The notes under the pieces: generated by a model | Database searches by the model: none | Seen by the model: only the letters and a program-made list of their open reading frames with translations | Told to the model about the DNA's origin: nothing | Made by a program: the position numbers and the translations under genes | Assembly: GCF_900094545.1 (NCBI RefSeq) | Contig: NZ_FMAH01000013.1 | Span: 56,996-120,995, forward strand | Direction of reading: 5' to 3' | DNA from: Martinezella miluonensis | GTDB taxonomy: Bacteria; Pseudomonadota; Alphaproteobacteria; Rhizobiales; Rhizobiaceae | Length of the DNA: 64,000 nt | Part shown: positions 1 to 8,602 of the stretch, piece by piece | Position numbering within the stretch: position 1 is the first letter of the stretch | How the letters are laid out: each line of letters starts with the position of its first letter

Positions 1-412
1 CGCCGAAAAGCAGCTCAATCTTGCGCACCGCCATCCGGAAGAGGGAATGCGGGAGCTTGCTCTCTTCACCTGGCAGCATTTTCTTGCGCATCCGGAGTTT
101 CTGAGCCTGCTTGCCACGGAAAACCTGCACCAGGCGCATTATCTGCGCCGCTCCGAAAAAGTCTCGGTCATGCATTCTCATCTCATCGACGAGCTTTCGG
201 ATGTGCTGCGTCGCGGAGAGGCGCTCGGCATTTTCCGGCCGGCCGTCGATCCGATATCCGTCTATCTCACGATCGCAGCACTCGGCTTCTTCTATCTGTC
301 GAACCGCCATACGTTGTCGACGATTTTCGCGCGCAAGCTGACGGCGCCGGATGCGCTGAATGCCTGGGGAGAGCACATCGTTGCGGTCACGCTTGCTTCG
401 ATCCGGGCGTAA
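1..412 (+). CDS. TetR-family transcriptional regulator, C-terminal part
   Basis: The reading frame is open from the first bases of the window and stops at 410-412, so only about 136 C-terminal residues are present and the N-terminal helix-turn-helix lies upstream. The visible part is entirely helical and matches the ligand-binding half of TetR/AcrR regulators, with the typical central FFYLSNRH-type helix and a short C-terminal helix. The DNA-binding half is not visible, so the family call rests on the C-terminal pattern. A TetR-operator-like palindrome lies 85 bp downstream (497-512), which may be its own target. The ligand is unknown. Confidence 0.6.
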   Translation, partial: AEKQLNLAHRHPEEGMRELALFTWQHFLAHPEFLSLLATENLHQAHYLRRSEKVSVMHSHLIDELSDVLRRGEALGIFRPAVDPISVYLTIAALGFFYLSNRHTLSTIFARKLTAPDALNAWGEHIVAVTLASIRA

Positions 413-496
413 AGTGCCGGAGGGCGCGGGGACTTCCAGAACTTTCGGGAAATTTTCAAAAGACGATTGACAAGGTTGGATCTAACGCGCGATCTT

Positions 497-512
497 GTAA
501 CTATATGGTTAC
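497..512. promoter_or_regulatory. Palindrome, possible TetR operator
   Basis: GTAACTAT followed by ATGGTTAC forms a 16-bp inverted repeat with a single mismatched pair. It sits between a TetR gene and a strong ribosome-binding site at 568-573, where a regulated promoter would lie. The shape fits TetR-family operators; the link to the upstream TetR gene is inference. Confidence 0.4.
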
Positions 513-578
513 ATTTCTTAGGCGAGCAAGCATTTGCTTTTCCTGATTCTGGAGGGAATCGGGCAGGGAGGAGAAATC

Positions 579-620
579 ATGAAATCTGTTGGCTGCAATG
601 CGACGTGGCTGGAGATTTGA
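579..620 (+). pseudogene. Strong start site followed by a 13-codon reading frame (truncated gene or leader)
   Basis: A GGGAGGAGA Shine-Dalgarno sequence sits at ideal spacing from the ATG at 579, but the frame reads only MKSVGCNATWLEI before a stop at 618-620. Repeat element A begins 24 bp later. A start this strong with no gene behind it suggests either the remnant of a TetR-controlled gene lost when the repeat region formed, or a short leader peptide. No function can be assigned. Confidence 0.35.
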
Positions 621-643
621 AGAACCGCTTCTGCAACGAACGA

Positions 644-790
644 ATGGCCCCTCACCCCAACCCTCTCCCCGTTGAAACGGGGAGAGAGGGCCACAGAGCA
701 AGCCAGCGGGCCGTTACCGGTTCGAGCTGGTCATGGGCTTGAAGGCTTCCTCTCCCCGCAGGCGGGGAGAGGGTTGGGGTGAGGGGCCAT
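644..790. repeat. Intergenic repeat element A, 147 bp with 27-bp perfect terminal inverted repeats
   Basis: The left end (644-670, ATGGCCCCTCACCCCAACCC then TCTCCCC) is the exact reverse complement of the right end (764-790). Each end is itself part of a smaller CCCTCTCCCC/GGGGAGAGGG hairpin. Related elements occur at 2286-2423, 10061-10202 and, degenerate, 44236-44366. There is no coding capacity. It resembles a MITE or a rhizobial intergenic mosaic element, and when transcribed would fold into a very stable structure. Confidence 0.85.
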
Positions 791-848
791 GTACATTGAC
801 CCCTATGCAAACAGACTTACCTGACAATCACGGGAGCCGACTAGCATC

Positions 849-2273
849 ATGACCGATCCATTGAAAATCAGGCTTGTCGAGGCCGAAGCATTCGAGCGCC
901 CGGTCAAGCTGCGGCTTCCCTTCCGCTTCGGAGCGGCGACCTTGCGGGAGGCGCGGCAGGCTTTTCTGCGTGTGCGTATCGAGGATACGTTTGGACGCTC
1001 GGTCGAGGGGATGGCGGCCGAACTGATGGTGCCGAAATGGTTCGACAAATCGCCTGCGCTTTCCAATGCCGACAATGAAAACCAGCTTCGCCGTTCGCTG
1101 GCACTGGCGCTCGATGCGCTAAAGAGTGCAGGGGCGGGAACAGCTTTCGGCCTGCACGCGGCCGTTGAAGCATCGCATCATGCTCGGGCAGCGGCTGAGA
1201 AGCTGAATGGGCTTGTCGCCTCCTTCGGCTTGGCACTTGCCAACCGGGCCATCCTCGACGCGCTTTGCCGGCTTGAAGGGCTGACGGTTACGCAGGCGAT
1301 CAAGGAGAACCGTCCGGGTATTGATGCATCCACGGCACGCGATCTCTCAGGCTTCGATCTCTCTGGTTTCCTGTCGACATTGCAGCCGGCGGCGAGCCTT
1401 GCCGCCCGCCACACTGTCGGTCTGGTCGATGCCATCGTGCCTGGCGATATCCAGGCGAGTGAGCGTCTGAATGACGGCCTGCCGGAGAGTTTCGAGGAGG
1501 CGATCGACGCCTATGGCCTGACCTTCTTCAAGGTCAAGGTTTCCGGCGCTCCCGATGCCGATATCGATCGTCTCTGCCGCGTCGCTGCTGTCATCGATGC
1601 CAAGGTGCCTACCTATTCCGTGACGCTTGACGGCAACGAACAGTTTTCGTCTGCAGAAGCGGTCGCCGACTTGCTGACCCGCGTGAAGGAGGAGCCCAGG
1701 CTGGCGCGTTTCGCTTCCTCGATCCTGTTCGTCGAGCAGCCGATTGCCCGCGCCCATGCCTTCGAAAAGCCGGTGAAGGCACTTGCCGCCTTCAAGCCAG
1801 TGGAGATCGACGAATCCGATGCAGACATCGATGCTTTCGTTACGGCGAGGGCGCTCGGTTATACCGGCATCTCCTCGAAATCCTGCAAGGGTTTCTATCG
1901 CTCGCTATTGAACCGGGCGCGTGTCGCCAAATGGAGTGCTGAGGACGGCATCCCCTATTTCATGTCGGCGGAGGATCTGACGACGCAGGGCGGTCTTGCC
2001 GTGCAGCAGGATCTGGCGCTGGCATCGCTGATCGGCATGACGCATATCGAGCGCAACGGCCATCACTATGTCGACGGCATGGCCGGAGCGCCGGAGGCGG
2101 AGCAGGCGGCTTTCGCCGAGGCGCATTCCGATCTCTACCGCGTCAGCAACGGCCGCACGCGGCTGCGGATCGAGGCCGGACAGCTCGCTATCGGCTCCGT
2201 CATCGGCGCTGTCGGTCTTGGTTCGTCGGTTGCGCCGGACTGGAAGGCGATGGAGGCATCATTGGCGGCGTAG
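849..2273 (+). CDS. Enolase-superfamily protein (mandelate racemase/muconate lactonizing enzyme type)
   Basis: This 474-residue protein has the signature residues of the enolase superfamily. A KxK pair at K228/K230 lies on the second barrel strand. Candidate metal ligands are D261 (LDGNE), E296 (FVEQP) and D321 (EIDES), and a lysine lies at K344 (SSKSCKG) on the opposite face. The KxK plus K layout is that of the muconate lactonizing/dipeptide epimerase branch, which abstracts a proton next to a carboxylate. At 474 residues it is longer than the usual 350-400. The GGGAG upstream is rather far from the ATG. Flanked by repeat elements A and B, it precedes a Gfo/Idh dehydrogenase, suggesting a sugar-acid or cyclitol pathway. 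The substrate cannot be read from sequence. Confidence 0.8.
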   Translation: MTDPLKIRLVEAEAFERPVKLRLPFRFGAATLREARQAFLRVRIEDTFGRSVEGMAAELMVPKWFDKSPALSNADNENQLRRSLALALDALKSAGAGTAFGLHAAVEASHHARAAAEKLNGLVASFGLALANRAILDALCRLEGLTVTQAIKENRPGIDASTARDLSGFDLSGFLSTLQPAASLAARHTVGLVDAIVPGDIQASERLNDGLPESFEEAIDAYGLTFFKVKVSGAPDADIDRLCRVAAVIDAKVPTYSVTLDGNEQFSSAEAVADLLTRVKEEPRLARFASSILFVEQPIARAHAFEKPVKALAAFKPVEIDESDADIDAFVTARALGYTGISSKSCKGFYRSLLNRARVAKWSAEDGIPYFMSAEDLTTQGGLAVQQDLALASLIGMTHIERNGHHYVDGMAGAPEAEQAAFAEAHSDLYRVSNGRTRLRIEAGQLAIGSVIGAVGLGSSVAPDWKAMEASLAA

Positions 2274-2285
2274 ATTTCCTGCCTT

Positions 2286-2423
2286 GCTCCTCACCCTAGC
2301 CCTCTCCCCGCTCGCGGGGAGAGGGGACGACGGAGAAAATTCGAGCTAACGACCCCGCATCGGTGCTGATTGGTGGAAGAGCCCCCTCTCCCCGCAAGCG
2401 GGGAGAGGGTTGGGGTGAGGGGC
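2286..2423. repeat. Intergenic repeat element B (same family as element A)
   Basis: The left end, GCTCCTCACCCTAGCCCTCT..., and the right end, GGGGAGAGGGTTGGGGTGAG..., are imperfect reverse complements, each with an internal CCCCGC/GCGGGG hairpin. The interior starts with GACGACGGAG, a motif shared with elements C and D. It separates the enolase-superfamily gene from the Gfo/Idh gene. No coding potential. Confidence 0.8.
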
Positions 2424-2489
2424 TTTTGCCGAAATAAATTCCGGCCCACGAGGCCTTACATCGTCATTTGCAGACTCTGGAGGAGAGAC

Positions 2490-3755
2490 ATGCAGTCGTC
2501 ATCGAAGAAACGCTATGTTCTGGTCGGCACCGGCAATCGTGGGGCGACCATGTGGGGCAAGGAGCTGGTCGAGGGCTGGAGCGACGAGGTCGAGCTTGTC
2601 GCCGTCTGCGATCTCAATGCCATGCGTGCGAAGCGGGCGTTAGCGTATATCGGCGCATCGGTGCCGGTCTATACGGATTTCGACGAGCTGCTGCGGGCGG
2701 AAAAACCGGATCTCGTCATCGTCTGCACCCGCGATTCAACGCATGACGATCTGATCGTCAAGGCGATGGAGGCGGGCGCCAACGTCATCAGCGAGAAGCC
2801 GATGACGACGACCGTCGACAAGATCAAACGCATTCTCAACGCCGAGGCCCGCACCGGCAAGCGGCTGGATATTTCCTTCAACTATCGCTTTGCGCCGACC
2901 TCGGCGAAGATCAAGGAGCTGATCAATTCGGGCGTCATCGGCGACGTTACGTCCGTCGACTTCCATTGGTATCTCGACACCAGCCACGGCGCCGATTACT
3001 TCCGCCGCTGGCATGCCTTCACGGAAAATTCCGGCAGCCTCTTCGTTCATAAGGCGACGCATCATTTCGATCTTTTGAACTGGTATCTGGATTCCGATCC
3101 GGAAACGGTCGCCGCCTTTGCCGATCTCAAGCATTACGGCCGCAAAGGCCCATTCCGCGGCGAGCGCTGTCGCAGCTGTAGGTACAAGGATGAGTGCGAC
3201 TATTATCTCGACATCAGCGCCACGCCGCTGCTGGAAAGCCTCTATGAGGAGCCTTCCACCGTCGACGGCTATGTACGCGATGCCTGTGTTTTCCGGGAGG
3301 ATATCGATATCCCCGATACGATGGTCGCCTCCATCCGCTATCGCAGCGGCGTCAATGTCTCCTATTCCCTGAATACCTATATGCCGATCGAGGGGCACCA
3401 CATCGCCTTCAACGGCCACAAGGGCCGCATCGAGCTCAGGCAATACGAGAAGCAGAACTGGACGACGCCGCCGGCCGACGAAATCGTCGTGATGAAGAAT
3501 TTCGGCGATGTCGAGCGCATTTGGGTGCCGCATTCCTCCGGTGGGCACTATGGCGGCGACGACCGGCTGCGCAACATGCTGCTGCGCTCGGGACCAAACG
3601 ACGAGCTCAAGCAGCGCGCCGGCTCGCGGGCGGGGGCGATGTCGGTTCTCTGCGGCATAGCCGCGCTTCAGAGCAGCCGCAGCGGCCAGCAGGTATCGAT
3701 CGCCGATATCTGGGGTAAAGATGGCGGCTTGAACTTGTTGGAGCCACGGCCCTAG
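2490..3755 (+). CDS. Gfo/Idh/MocA-family oxidoreductase with a Cys cluster
   Basis: The ATG at 2490 is chosen because GGAGGAGA lies just upstream; the frame is open further 5' but only through repeat element B. The product is 421 residues. The N-terminal Rossmann fold carries LVGTGNRG for NAD(P) binding and the family motif SEKPM, and the C-terminal half is the usual Gfo/Idh alpha/beta sheet domain. Members oxidise a hydroxyl of sugars, sugar acids or inositols. An insertion has CxxCx5C (C227, C230, C236), which could hold a metal or disulfide and is not typical of the family. Its place after an enolase-superfamily gene suggests the same catabolic route. A hairpin terminator overlaps the stop. 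Confidence 0.85.
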   Translation: MQSSSKKRYVLVGTGNRGATMWGKELVEGWSDEVELVAVCDLNAMRAKRALAYIGASVPVYTDFDELLRAEKPDLVIVCTRDSTHDDLIVKAMEAGANVISEKPMTTTVDKIKRILNAEARTGKRLDISFNYRFAPTSAKIKELINSGVIGDVTSVDFHWYLDTSHGADYFRRWHAFTENSGSLFVHKATHHFDLLNWYLDSDPETVAAFADLKHYGRKGPFRGERCRSCRYKDECDYYLDISATPLLESLYEEPSTVDGYVRDACVFREDIDIPDTMVASIRYRSGVNVSYSLNTYMPIEGHHIAFNGHKGRIELRQYEKQNWTTPPADEIVVMKNFGDVERIWVPHSSGGHYGGDDRLRNMLLRSGPNDELKQRAGSRAGAMSVLCGIAALQSSRSGQQVSIADIWGKDGGLNLLEPRP

Positions 3756-3766
3756 GGCCGCGGCTC
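3741..3766 (+). terminator. Hairpin terminator at the end of the Gfo/Idh gene
   Basis: GAGCCACGGCCC and GGGCCGCGGCTC form a 12-bp stem with one mismatch and a 2-nt centre, followed by TTTAT. The stem includes the stop codon (3753-3755). Confidence 0.6.
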
Positions 3767-3804
3767 TTTATCCTCGCGGAGGCGATCTTAACCGGGTGTC
3801 GAGA

Positions 3805-4392
3805 TCAGCTGCAGCTCGGCAGCTGCTGCGCGTAGATTCTCGTCATGCCGTTGAAGCGCTTGGCTCCGGCCAATGCGGTCGAATTGCCGCGCCATGATCC
3901 CTGCAGATAGCCCTTGGGCCCCGAATAATAGGCAAGATAGAGACCGTAGGAATCGTTCAGCGGAATGCCGGTCTGCAGGTGCGTCTGGTAGTGATACCAG
4001 CCGACAAAGTCGATGGCGTCGGCGAAGTCGGTACGGCTTGCACCCCAATTACCCGTTTCGCGCTTGTATTTGTCCCAGGTGCCGTCGAGTGCCTGCGAAT
4101 AGCCGTAGGCTGTCGTCGGGCGCTTCCAGGGAATGAAGCCGAGCAGGTAGCGTCTCGGCGGGCGAGCGCGCGGTCGGAAGCCGGATTCCGTGTAGATCGT
4201 CGCCATCAGGATCGGTACCGGCACGCCGTACTTCCGCTGCGTGCGGTCGGCGGCCCGCTGCCAGTTGTTGAACCAGCCATCGCGCTGGTCGAAGATCGCG
4301 CAGATGTTGCGGGTATGGCGGGGTGCGGTCGCACAACCCGCCAGCACGCCGAGCAGCATTAGGGCCAGAATGGAAAGGACGCGGGTACGCAT
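3805..4392 (-). CDS. Lytic-transglycosylase-like (SLT domain) lipoprotein
   Basis: The ATG at 4392 is preferred over an upstream in-frame start because it has an AGAGG site and begins a clear lipoprotein signal peptide ending in LAGC (C20). The mature 175 residues have the lysozyme-like transglycosylase pattern: ES-GF around E69, the predicted catalytic acid, then AYGYSQ (97-100), and a late YLAYYSGPKGY motif. Such enzymes cleave the glycan strand of peptidoglycan to 1,6-anhydro products, here probably anchored in a membrane facing the periplasm. It is transcribed alone and unrelated in function to its neighbours. Confidence 0.8.
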   Translation of the reverse strand: MRTRVLSILALMLLGVLAGCATAPRHTRNICAIFDQRDGWFNNWQRAADRTQRKYGVPVPILMATIYTESGFRPRARPPRRYLLGFIPWKRPTTAYGYSQALDGTWDKYKRETGNWGASRTDFADAIDFVGWYHYQTHLQTGIPLNDSYGLYLAYYSGPKGYLQGSWRGNSTALAGAKRFNGMTRIYAQQLPSCS

Positions 4393-4609
4393 TACTAGAA
4401 CCTCTTCATTACTGCACCGTGCGTCTTTTGAACGCGCAAGGGACACAGCAACAACCTTGTCGGCGCATGATCCCTGCCAAAAATTCGAAGCCGAAATTTT
4501 GGGGGCATGCGCTCAAGAGATTGCTAGCGCGGAATGATTAAAAACGAGTTGTTCGCCTGTGCCGAAATGGGGCGATTTCAGGGAGTTTTCATGGATTTGC
4601 TGCGTCGCG

Positions 4610-5635
4610 TCATGCCATGTGCGCCATGTCCTCGCGGCGGACCTCGTAGAGCAGCGGTTTGCCCTCGATGAAGCGGATGGCTTCGTCGACCGCCATCTCG
4701 CCGAGGCGGGTCCGCTCCAGCCCGACGGCGCCGGCGATATGCGGCGTCAGGAAGACATTCGGCAGATCATAGAAGGCCGATGCTGCCACCGGTATTTCCG
4801 GATCGGTGACGTCGATGATCGCGTCGATGCGGCCGGTTTTCAGTGTGGCAATCAGGGCCTCTTCATCGACCAGCGCGCCACGCGCCGTGTTGATGAATGT
4901 CGCACCTTCCTTCATCAGCGAGAGGCGGTGCGCGTCGATCATGTGCCGCGTGGCGGGCAGGGAAGGTGCATGCAGCGAGACGATATCAGCCGATGCCATC
5001 AAGGCGTCCAGCTCGGCTTTCTCGACGCCCAGCTTGGCGGCTTCCGCGTTGCCGACCATGGGATCAAAGAGCAGGATGCGGTAGTCGAAGGGCGACAGCA
5101 GCTCGATCACCCGCCGGCCGATCCGAGAGGCGCCGATGATGCCCACCGTGCGGCGGTAGTTGCCGATGGCTTCGGCCTGCATCGTCAGCGTCCGCGCGCG
5201 ATTGCGGTCGGCAACGTAGAAATCGCGGAACTGAAAGACCTTCTTGCCGGCGAAGATGATGGCGGCAAGCGTGAATTCGGCAACCGGCAGGGCATTGGCC
5301 TGTGCTGAATGGCTGACCAATATGCCCCGATCGAACAGGCTGTCCCCGAGCAGCCCCTTCACCGTGCCGGCGGCGTGGACCACCAGTTTCAGATGCGGCG
5401 ATAGTGCCAGCGCTGCGGCGTCGATCGTCGGAGCGCCCCAGCCGGTGATCAGGATTTCGGTTTCCGCCAAGAGCTTCGCCGCACGCTCGTCATCGAAGCG
5501 TTGCATCGGTGCTGCATCGAGCACATGCCCAACGGTGTCGAGACGCTGAATGAGCGCCTCCGGGAGGACGTGCTGCGTGCGCGATGGCTGCATGGCAAGG
5601 GCGATGGTCGGGCGGCCGGAGGCAAATTGCGTCAT
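4610..5635 (-). CDS. D-2-hydroxyacid dehydrogenase family protein
   Basis: This 341-residue protein is NAD(P)-dependent. The nucleotide-binding turn is VGIIGASRIGRRV near the middle. The catalytic set is the Arg of NTARGALVDE, the Glu of DVTDPEIP and the His of LTPHIAG. The family interconverts 2-hydroxy and 2-keto acids such as glyoxylate, hydroxypyruvate or phosphoglycerate. Its start overlaps the stop of the DUF2264 gene by 4 nt (ATGA), so the two are translationally coupled and sit in one operon with the upstream LacI regulator. It probably acts late in the pathway controlled by that regulator; the exact substrate is unknown. Confidence 0.85.
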   Translation of the reverse strand: MTQFASGRPTIALAMQPSRTQHVLPEALIQRLDTVGHVLDAAPMQRFDDERAAKLLAETEILITGWGAPTIDAAALALSPHLKLVVHAAGTVKGLLGDSLFDRGILVSHSAQANALPVAEFTLAAIIFAGKKVFQFRDFYVADRNRARTLTMQAEAIGNYRRTVGIIGASRIGRRVIELLSPFDYRILLFDPMVGNAEAAKLGVEKAELDALMASADIVSLHAPSLPATRHMIDAHRLSLMKEGATFINTARGALVDEEALIATLKTGRIDAIIDVTDPEIPVAASAFYDLPNVFLTPHIAGAVGLERTRLGEMAVDEAIRFIEGKPLLYEVRREDMAHMA

Positions 5636-7488
5636 GGCAGGCGACCGGGCGCCTCGATGGCGCTGACCGTGATGCCCTTGTTCTGGACAAGGGCCCGTAG
5701 GGCATCGATATCGGGGCGGGCAGGTGGTTTCGTCCAGGCGTGATCGACGGTGGACGTATCCTTCTCTGCAAGCACGGCTGAGACGAGAGTGGTCTCGCCT
5801 GCAGGAATGGTGCCGCGCAGCTGCGGTACCAGCGTCTTCGAGGCGATGAGGTTGGTGTTTGGCGGCGCTTTCTGCGCGATGCCCTGGCGCTTGATCGTCG
5901 AGCCAAGATCGAGAATGCCGCTAAAATCCTCTTCGCCGATGACATAAGCTGCATCTGCGATAGAGACCAGCGTATCCGCCTCTAGGTCGCGCCTTGCGAT
6001 GGCGAAGCCGCCTTCCGCTGTCTGCAGCGGCCGCGGCGTGGTGATCCGGTGCAGGCGGATATGCCAGGGTGCGGCAGGGACGAGCCATGTCTCCACCGTC
6101 ACATCCGGATAGGGCAACCACTTGGCATAGAGCGTATCGCCGGCGAGCTTGGCTTCTTCGTTGGTTTCGCGCACGCGGTAGTGCAGGCCGTCGTCGCTGA
6201 AGGCGAGCATGCTGTCGAAGGCAGCGCCGGCAAAGATGCGCTCGTCGCTTTCGACGCTGAAACCGTAACGGGCGGAATAGGCGAATTTCGAGTATTTCTC
6301 CGCGCCGAAGCGCATCTGCTGGTTTTCCTGGCCTGAGGAGAGCGCGGCGACATCGGCCTTGCTGCGCATCAACACCATGCCGGGGTGTCTTTGCGGGATG
6401 ATAGCCGGCTCATTCTCCAGCGATTTTTCCTCCGCCATCCAGAACGGATGAGTTTCGGGAAGTGCCAGCGGCAGGAAGGCCTTGAAGGCCCAGTAGGGCG
6501 AGCCGGCGGAATTGTAGTTTTCCGACATCAGCAGATTGGGATAGGCAAAACCGATCGGTAGCGTGCCGTCGCGATGGGCAATCGGCTTGTCGGCCCACCA
6601 GCGCAGATGCCGGAGGCAGAGGCCCTTGATCTCGCCCCATGGCAGCGCCTCGACATCGGCAAAGGCGAGCGCCGACCAAAAGCCGGCACAGGCGAAACGG
6701 TAGGTCAGGCTGCGGCCGAAGGGGATCGTGGCGCCATCGGATGCGAACCAATGGCGGAAATCCCTCGCGAACAACATTGCACGCTCGCGGTAACGCTCCG
6801 AACGATCGTCGTTGACGAGCTTGGAGTAGATCAGCCCGTAAAAATGCATGGCGAAGGGAATGTAGTGATCGATGCGCCGGACATCGCCATCGCGATACCA
6901 GCCGTCGGCGATGTAGAAACCGTCGAGTTCGTTCAGGTATCTTTCCGTCAAGCTGCGGTCGAAGGAGGCGCCGAGCCGGTCGAGCGCGATATCGACGAAG
7001 ATGCGGAAAAATTTCCAGTTGTTGTCGGCATAATCGAAGGTGCGTGCGTGCTTGAGATAGGTGATGAGATTGTCACGCGCGCGCTGATCGAGTGGCTCCC
7101 AGATCTTTTCCGGCACGAGGGCAAGCGCGAAGCCGAGGGCTGCGAGCTCGACCATGCGCTGGTCACGGCCGTTCACCGTGCCCCAATATTCCGGATGTTT
7201 GGGGTCGACGCCATTGGCGAGACCTTCGGCGTAGCGGGCCCAATGGCGGAAGTCGCCGCCGCCGGCGCCGAGCGGTGCAAGGCCCCAGAGCGGGCGGGCG
7301 AAGCCTTCGAGATCGGCGGCCGCCCGATCGAAATGTGCCCCGGCGCCGTCGATGCGGACGCGGGCATTGCCTTCGGAAAAATAGGGCAGCAGCGGATCGA
7401 ACAGGTCGGTCAGCGCATGGCGCATGTCAGCGCGGTTGGCAAGCGGGTTGCCGGCGAGCGGATTGGAGCTGGCGGGGTCGTAGATCAT
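5632..7488 (-). CDS. DUF2264 domain-containing protein
   Basis: This 618-residue protein fits DUF2264 over most of its length. The N-terminal two thirds is rich in W/Y/F and helical, with motifs such as RPLWGLAPL, EYWGTVNGRDQRMVE and TFDYADNNWKFF, as expected of an alpha/alpha toroid like those of polysaccharide-acting enzymes. The last 200 residues are beta-rich. There is no signal peptide, so it should be cytoplasmic. The family has no firm activity; it is often found with sugar and pectin catabolism genes. It lies 41 nt after the LacI-type regulator and overlaps the dehydrogenase by 4 nt, which supports a role in processing an imported oligosaccharide or glycoside. Confidence 0.8.
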   Translation of the reverse strand: MIYDPASSNPLAGNPLANRADMRHALTDLFDPLLPYFSEGNARVRIDGAGAHFDRAAADLEGFARPLWGLAPLGAGGGDFRHWARYAEGLANGVDPKHPEYWGTVNGRDQRMVELAALGFALALVPEKIWEPLDQRARDNLITYLKHARTFDYADNNWKFFRIFVDIALDRLGASFDRSLTERYLNELDGFYIADGWYRDGDVRRIDHYIPFAMHFYGLIYSKLVNDDRSERYRERAMLFARDFRHWFASDGATIPFGRSLTYRFACAGFWSALAFADVEALPWGEIKGLCLRHLRWWADKPIAHRDGTLPIGFAYPNLLMSENYNSAGSPYWAFKAFLPLALPETHPFWMAEEKSLENEPAIIPQRHPGMVLMRSKADVAALSSGQENQQMRFGAEKYSKFAYSARYGFSVESDERIFAGAAFDSMLAFSDDGLHYRVRETNEEAKLAGDTLYAKWLPYPDVTVETWLVPAAPWHIRLHRITTPRPLQTAEGGFAIARRDLEADTLVSIADAAYVIGEEDFSGILDLGSTIKRQGIAQKAPPNTNLIASKTLVPQLRGTIPAGETTLVSAVLAEKDTSTVDHAWTKPPARPDIDALRALVQNKGITVSAIEAPGRLP

Positions 7489-7529
7489 CGGTTCGGCTTT
7501 CTCGATCGTTTCCGCGGCGGGATTGGGCT

Positions 7530-8552
7530 TCAGGTTTCGGGTGGCAGCGTGCCGCCGGCGATGGGTGGAACGCCGTGGCAGATGTGGCGGGCCGGCGCAT
7601 CGCGATCGCGGAAACGTGCGATCATCAGGCCGATGGCTTCGCGGCCGAGCGCCGCGCGGTCGACGCGCATGGTTGCCAGCCGGGGATTGGTCATCAGGGC
7701 GCAGGGAAGGTCGTCGAAGCCGACGATGGCGAAATCTTCGGGCACACGCAGGCCGGCTTCGGTGACGGCGTCGAGCACACCGACGGCGATGAAATCATTC
7801 ATGCAGAAGGCGGCCGTATAGCCTTCACCTGCGGCGAGGATATCCGCGGTCGTATCATGGGCTTCCTGGCTGGAGCTGCCGCGAAAATTCATCGGCACGA
7901 TGCGGCGTTCCGCACCCTCGACGGAGGCGATCGCCGCCTCGAAGCCGCGGATGCGCTCGCGGATCGTCTGGCGGTGCGAGCCGGTCAGATGCAGGATACG
8001 GCGATGGCCGGCATCGAGCAGGCGCTGGGTGGCGTTGTAGGCGCCGAAGAAATTCGAGGGCGAAACACCGTCGAAGCGTAGCTTCGGGTCGGTGCCGTTG
8101 ACGAGCACGGTGGGCGTGCCGCTTGCTTCGAGCCACCGGCATAGCTCCTCCGAGGGGTCGATACCGACGAGGAACAGGCCCTCGGCGCCGGCTGCCTGCA
8201 GATATTCCTTCACCAGCTCCGGCTCGGTCCTTGCCTCGCGGACGAGGCGAATGTCGAAACGCATGCCGCGCTCGGCGGCCCCGGCGCGCAGGCCTTCCAG
8301 AATGCCTTCGTAGAAAACGCTCAAGCCCCCGGTGACGCTGTCGCTGGCGATCAATGCCAGGCCGCCGGTCGTCGTCTCTGCCGCTGTCTTCAGCGGGTAG
8401 CCGAGATCGCCTGCGACCTTGAAGATGTGCTGGCGGATCGTCTCGCTGATGCCGGGCTCATTGGTGAGAACCCGCGACACCGTCGAAACGGAGACGCCGG
8501 CGGCGGCGGCAATATCGGCCTGTCTGATGCGTTTGGAGCGAATATCGTTCAT
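7530..8552 (-). CDS. LacI-family transcriptional regulator
   Basis: The start at 8552 places the helix-turn-helix (RIRQADIAAAAGVSVSTVSR) in the first 30 residues, as is normal for LacI proteins; an upstream in-frame start adds an unlikely extension. The remaining residues form a periplasmic-binding-protein-like sensor domain, giving 340 residues in total. It is first in an apparent operon with DUF2264 and hydroxyacid dehydrogenase genes and diverges from a sugar-binding protein gene at 8702. The 150-bp gap has two palindromes rich in TTGCA/TGCAA that are likely operators, so it probably represses both directions until its sugar ligand is present. Confidence 0.9.
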   Translation of the reverse strand: MNDIRSKRIRQADIAAAAGVSVSTVSRVLTNEPGISETIRQHIFKVAGDLGYPLKTAAETTTGGLALIASDSVTGGLSVFYEGILEGLRAGAAERGMRFDIRLVREARTEPELVKEYLQAAGAEGLFLVGIDPSEELCRWLEASGTPTVLVNGTDPKLRFDGVSPSNFFGAYNATQRLLDAGHRRILHLTGSHRQTIRERIRGFEAAIASVEGAERRIVPMNFRGSSSQEAHDTTADILAAGEGYTAAFCMNDFIAVGVLDAVTEAGLRVPEDFAIVGFDDLPCALMTNPRLATMRVDRAALGREAIGLMIARFRDRDAPARHICHGVPPIAGGTLPPET

Positions 8553-8576
8553 ATCGCAAAAGCTATGCAAAATTAC

Positions 8577-8586
8577 GCAAATTTGC
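8577..8586. promoter_or_regulatory. Palindrome GCAAATTTGC, possible LacI-type operator
   Basis: This perfect 10-bp palindrome lies 25 bp upstream of the LacI-type gene start. It shares the TTGC/GCAA halves with the larger palindrome at 8603-8617, so the two may be paired operator sites. Confidence 0.4.
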
Positions 8587-8602
8587 AATAGAAAGATTTT
8601 TT

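Noticed and set aside
644..790. Possible CRISPR or tandem terminator array
   Set aside because: There are only two inverted arms and no regularly spaced direct repeats; the same structure recurs singly at other intergenic sites, so a dispersed repeat family explains it.
2370..2489. N-terminal extension of the Gfo/Idh gene
   Set aside because: The extra 40 residues are translated repeat element B; the ATG at 2490 has a strong GGAGGAGA site.
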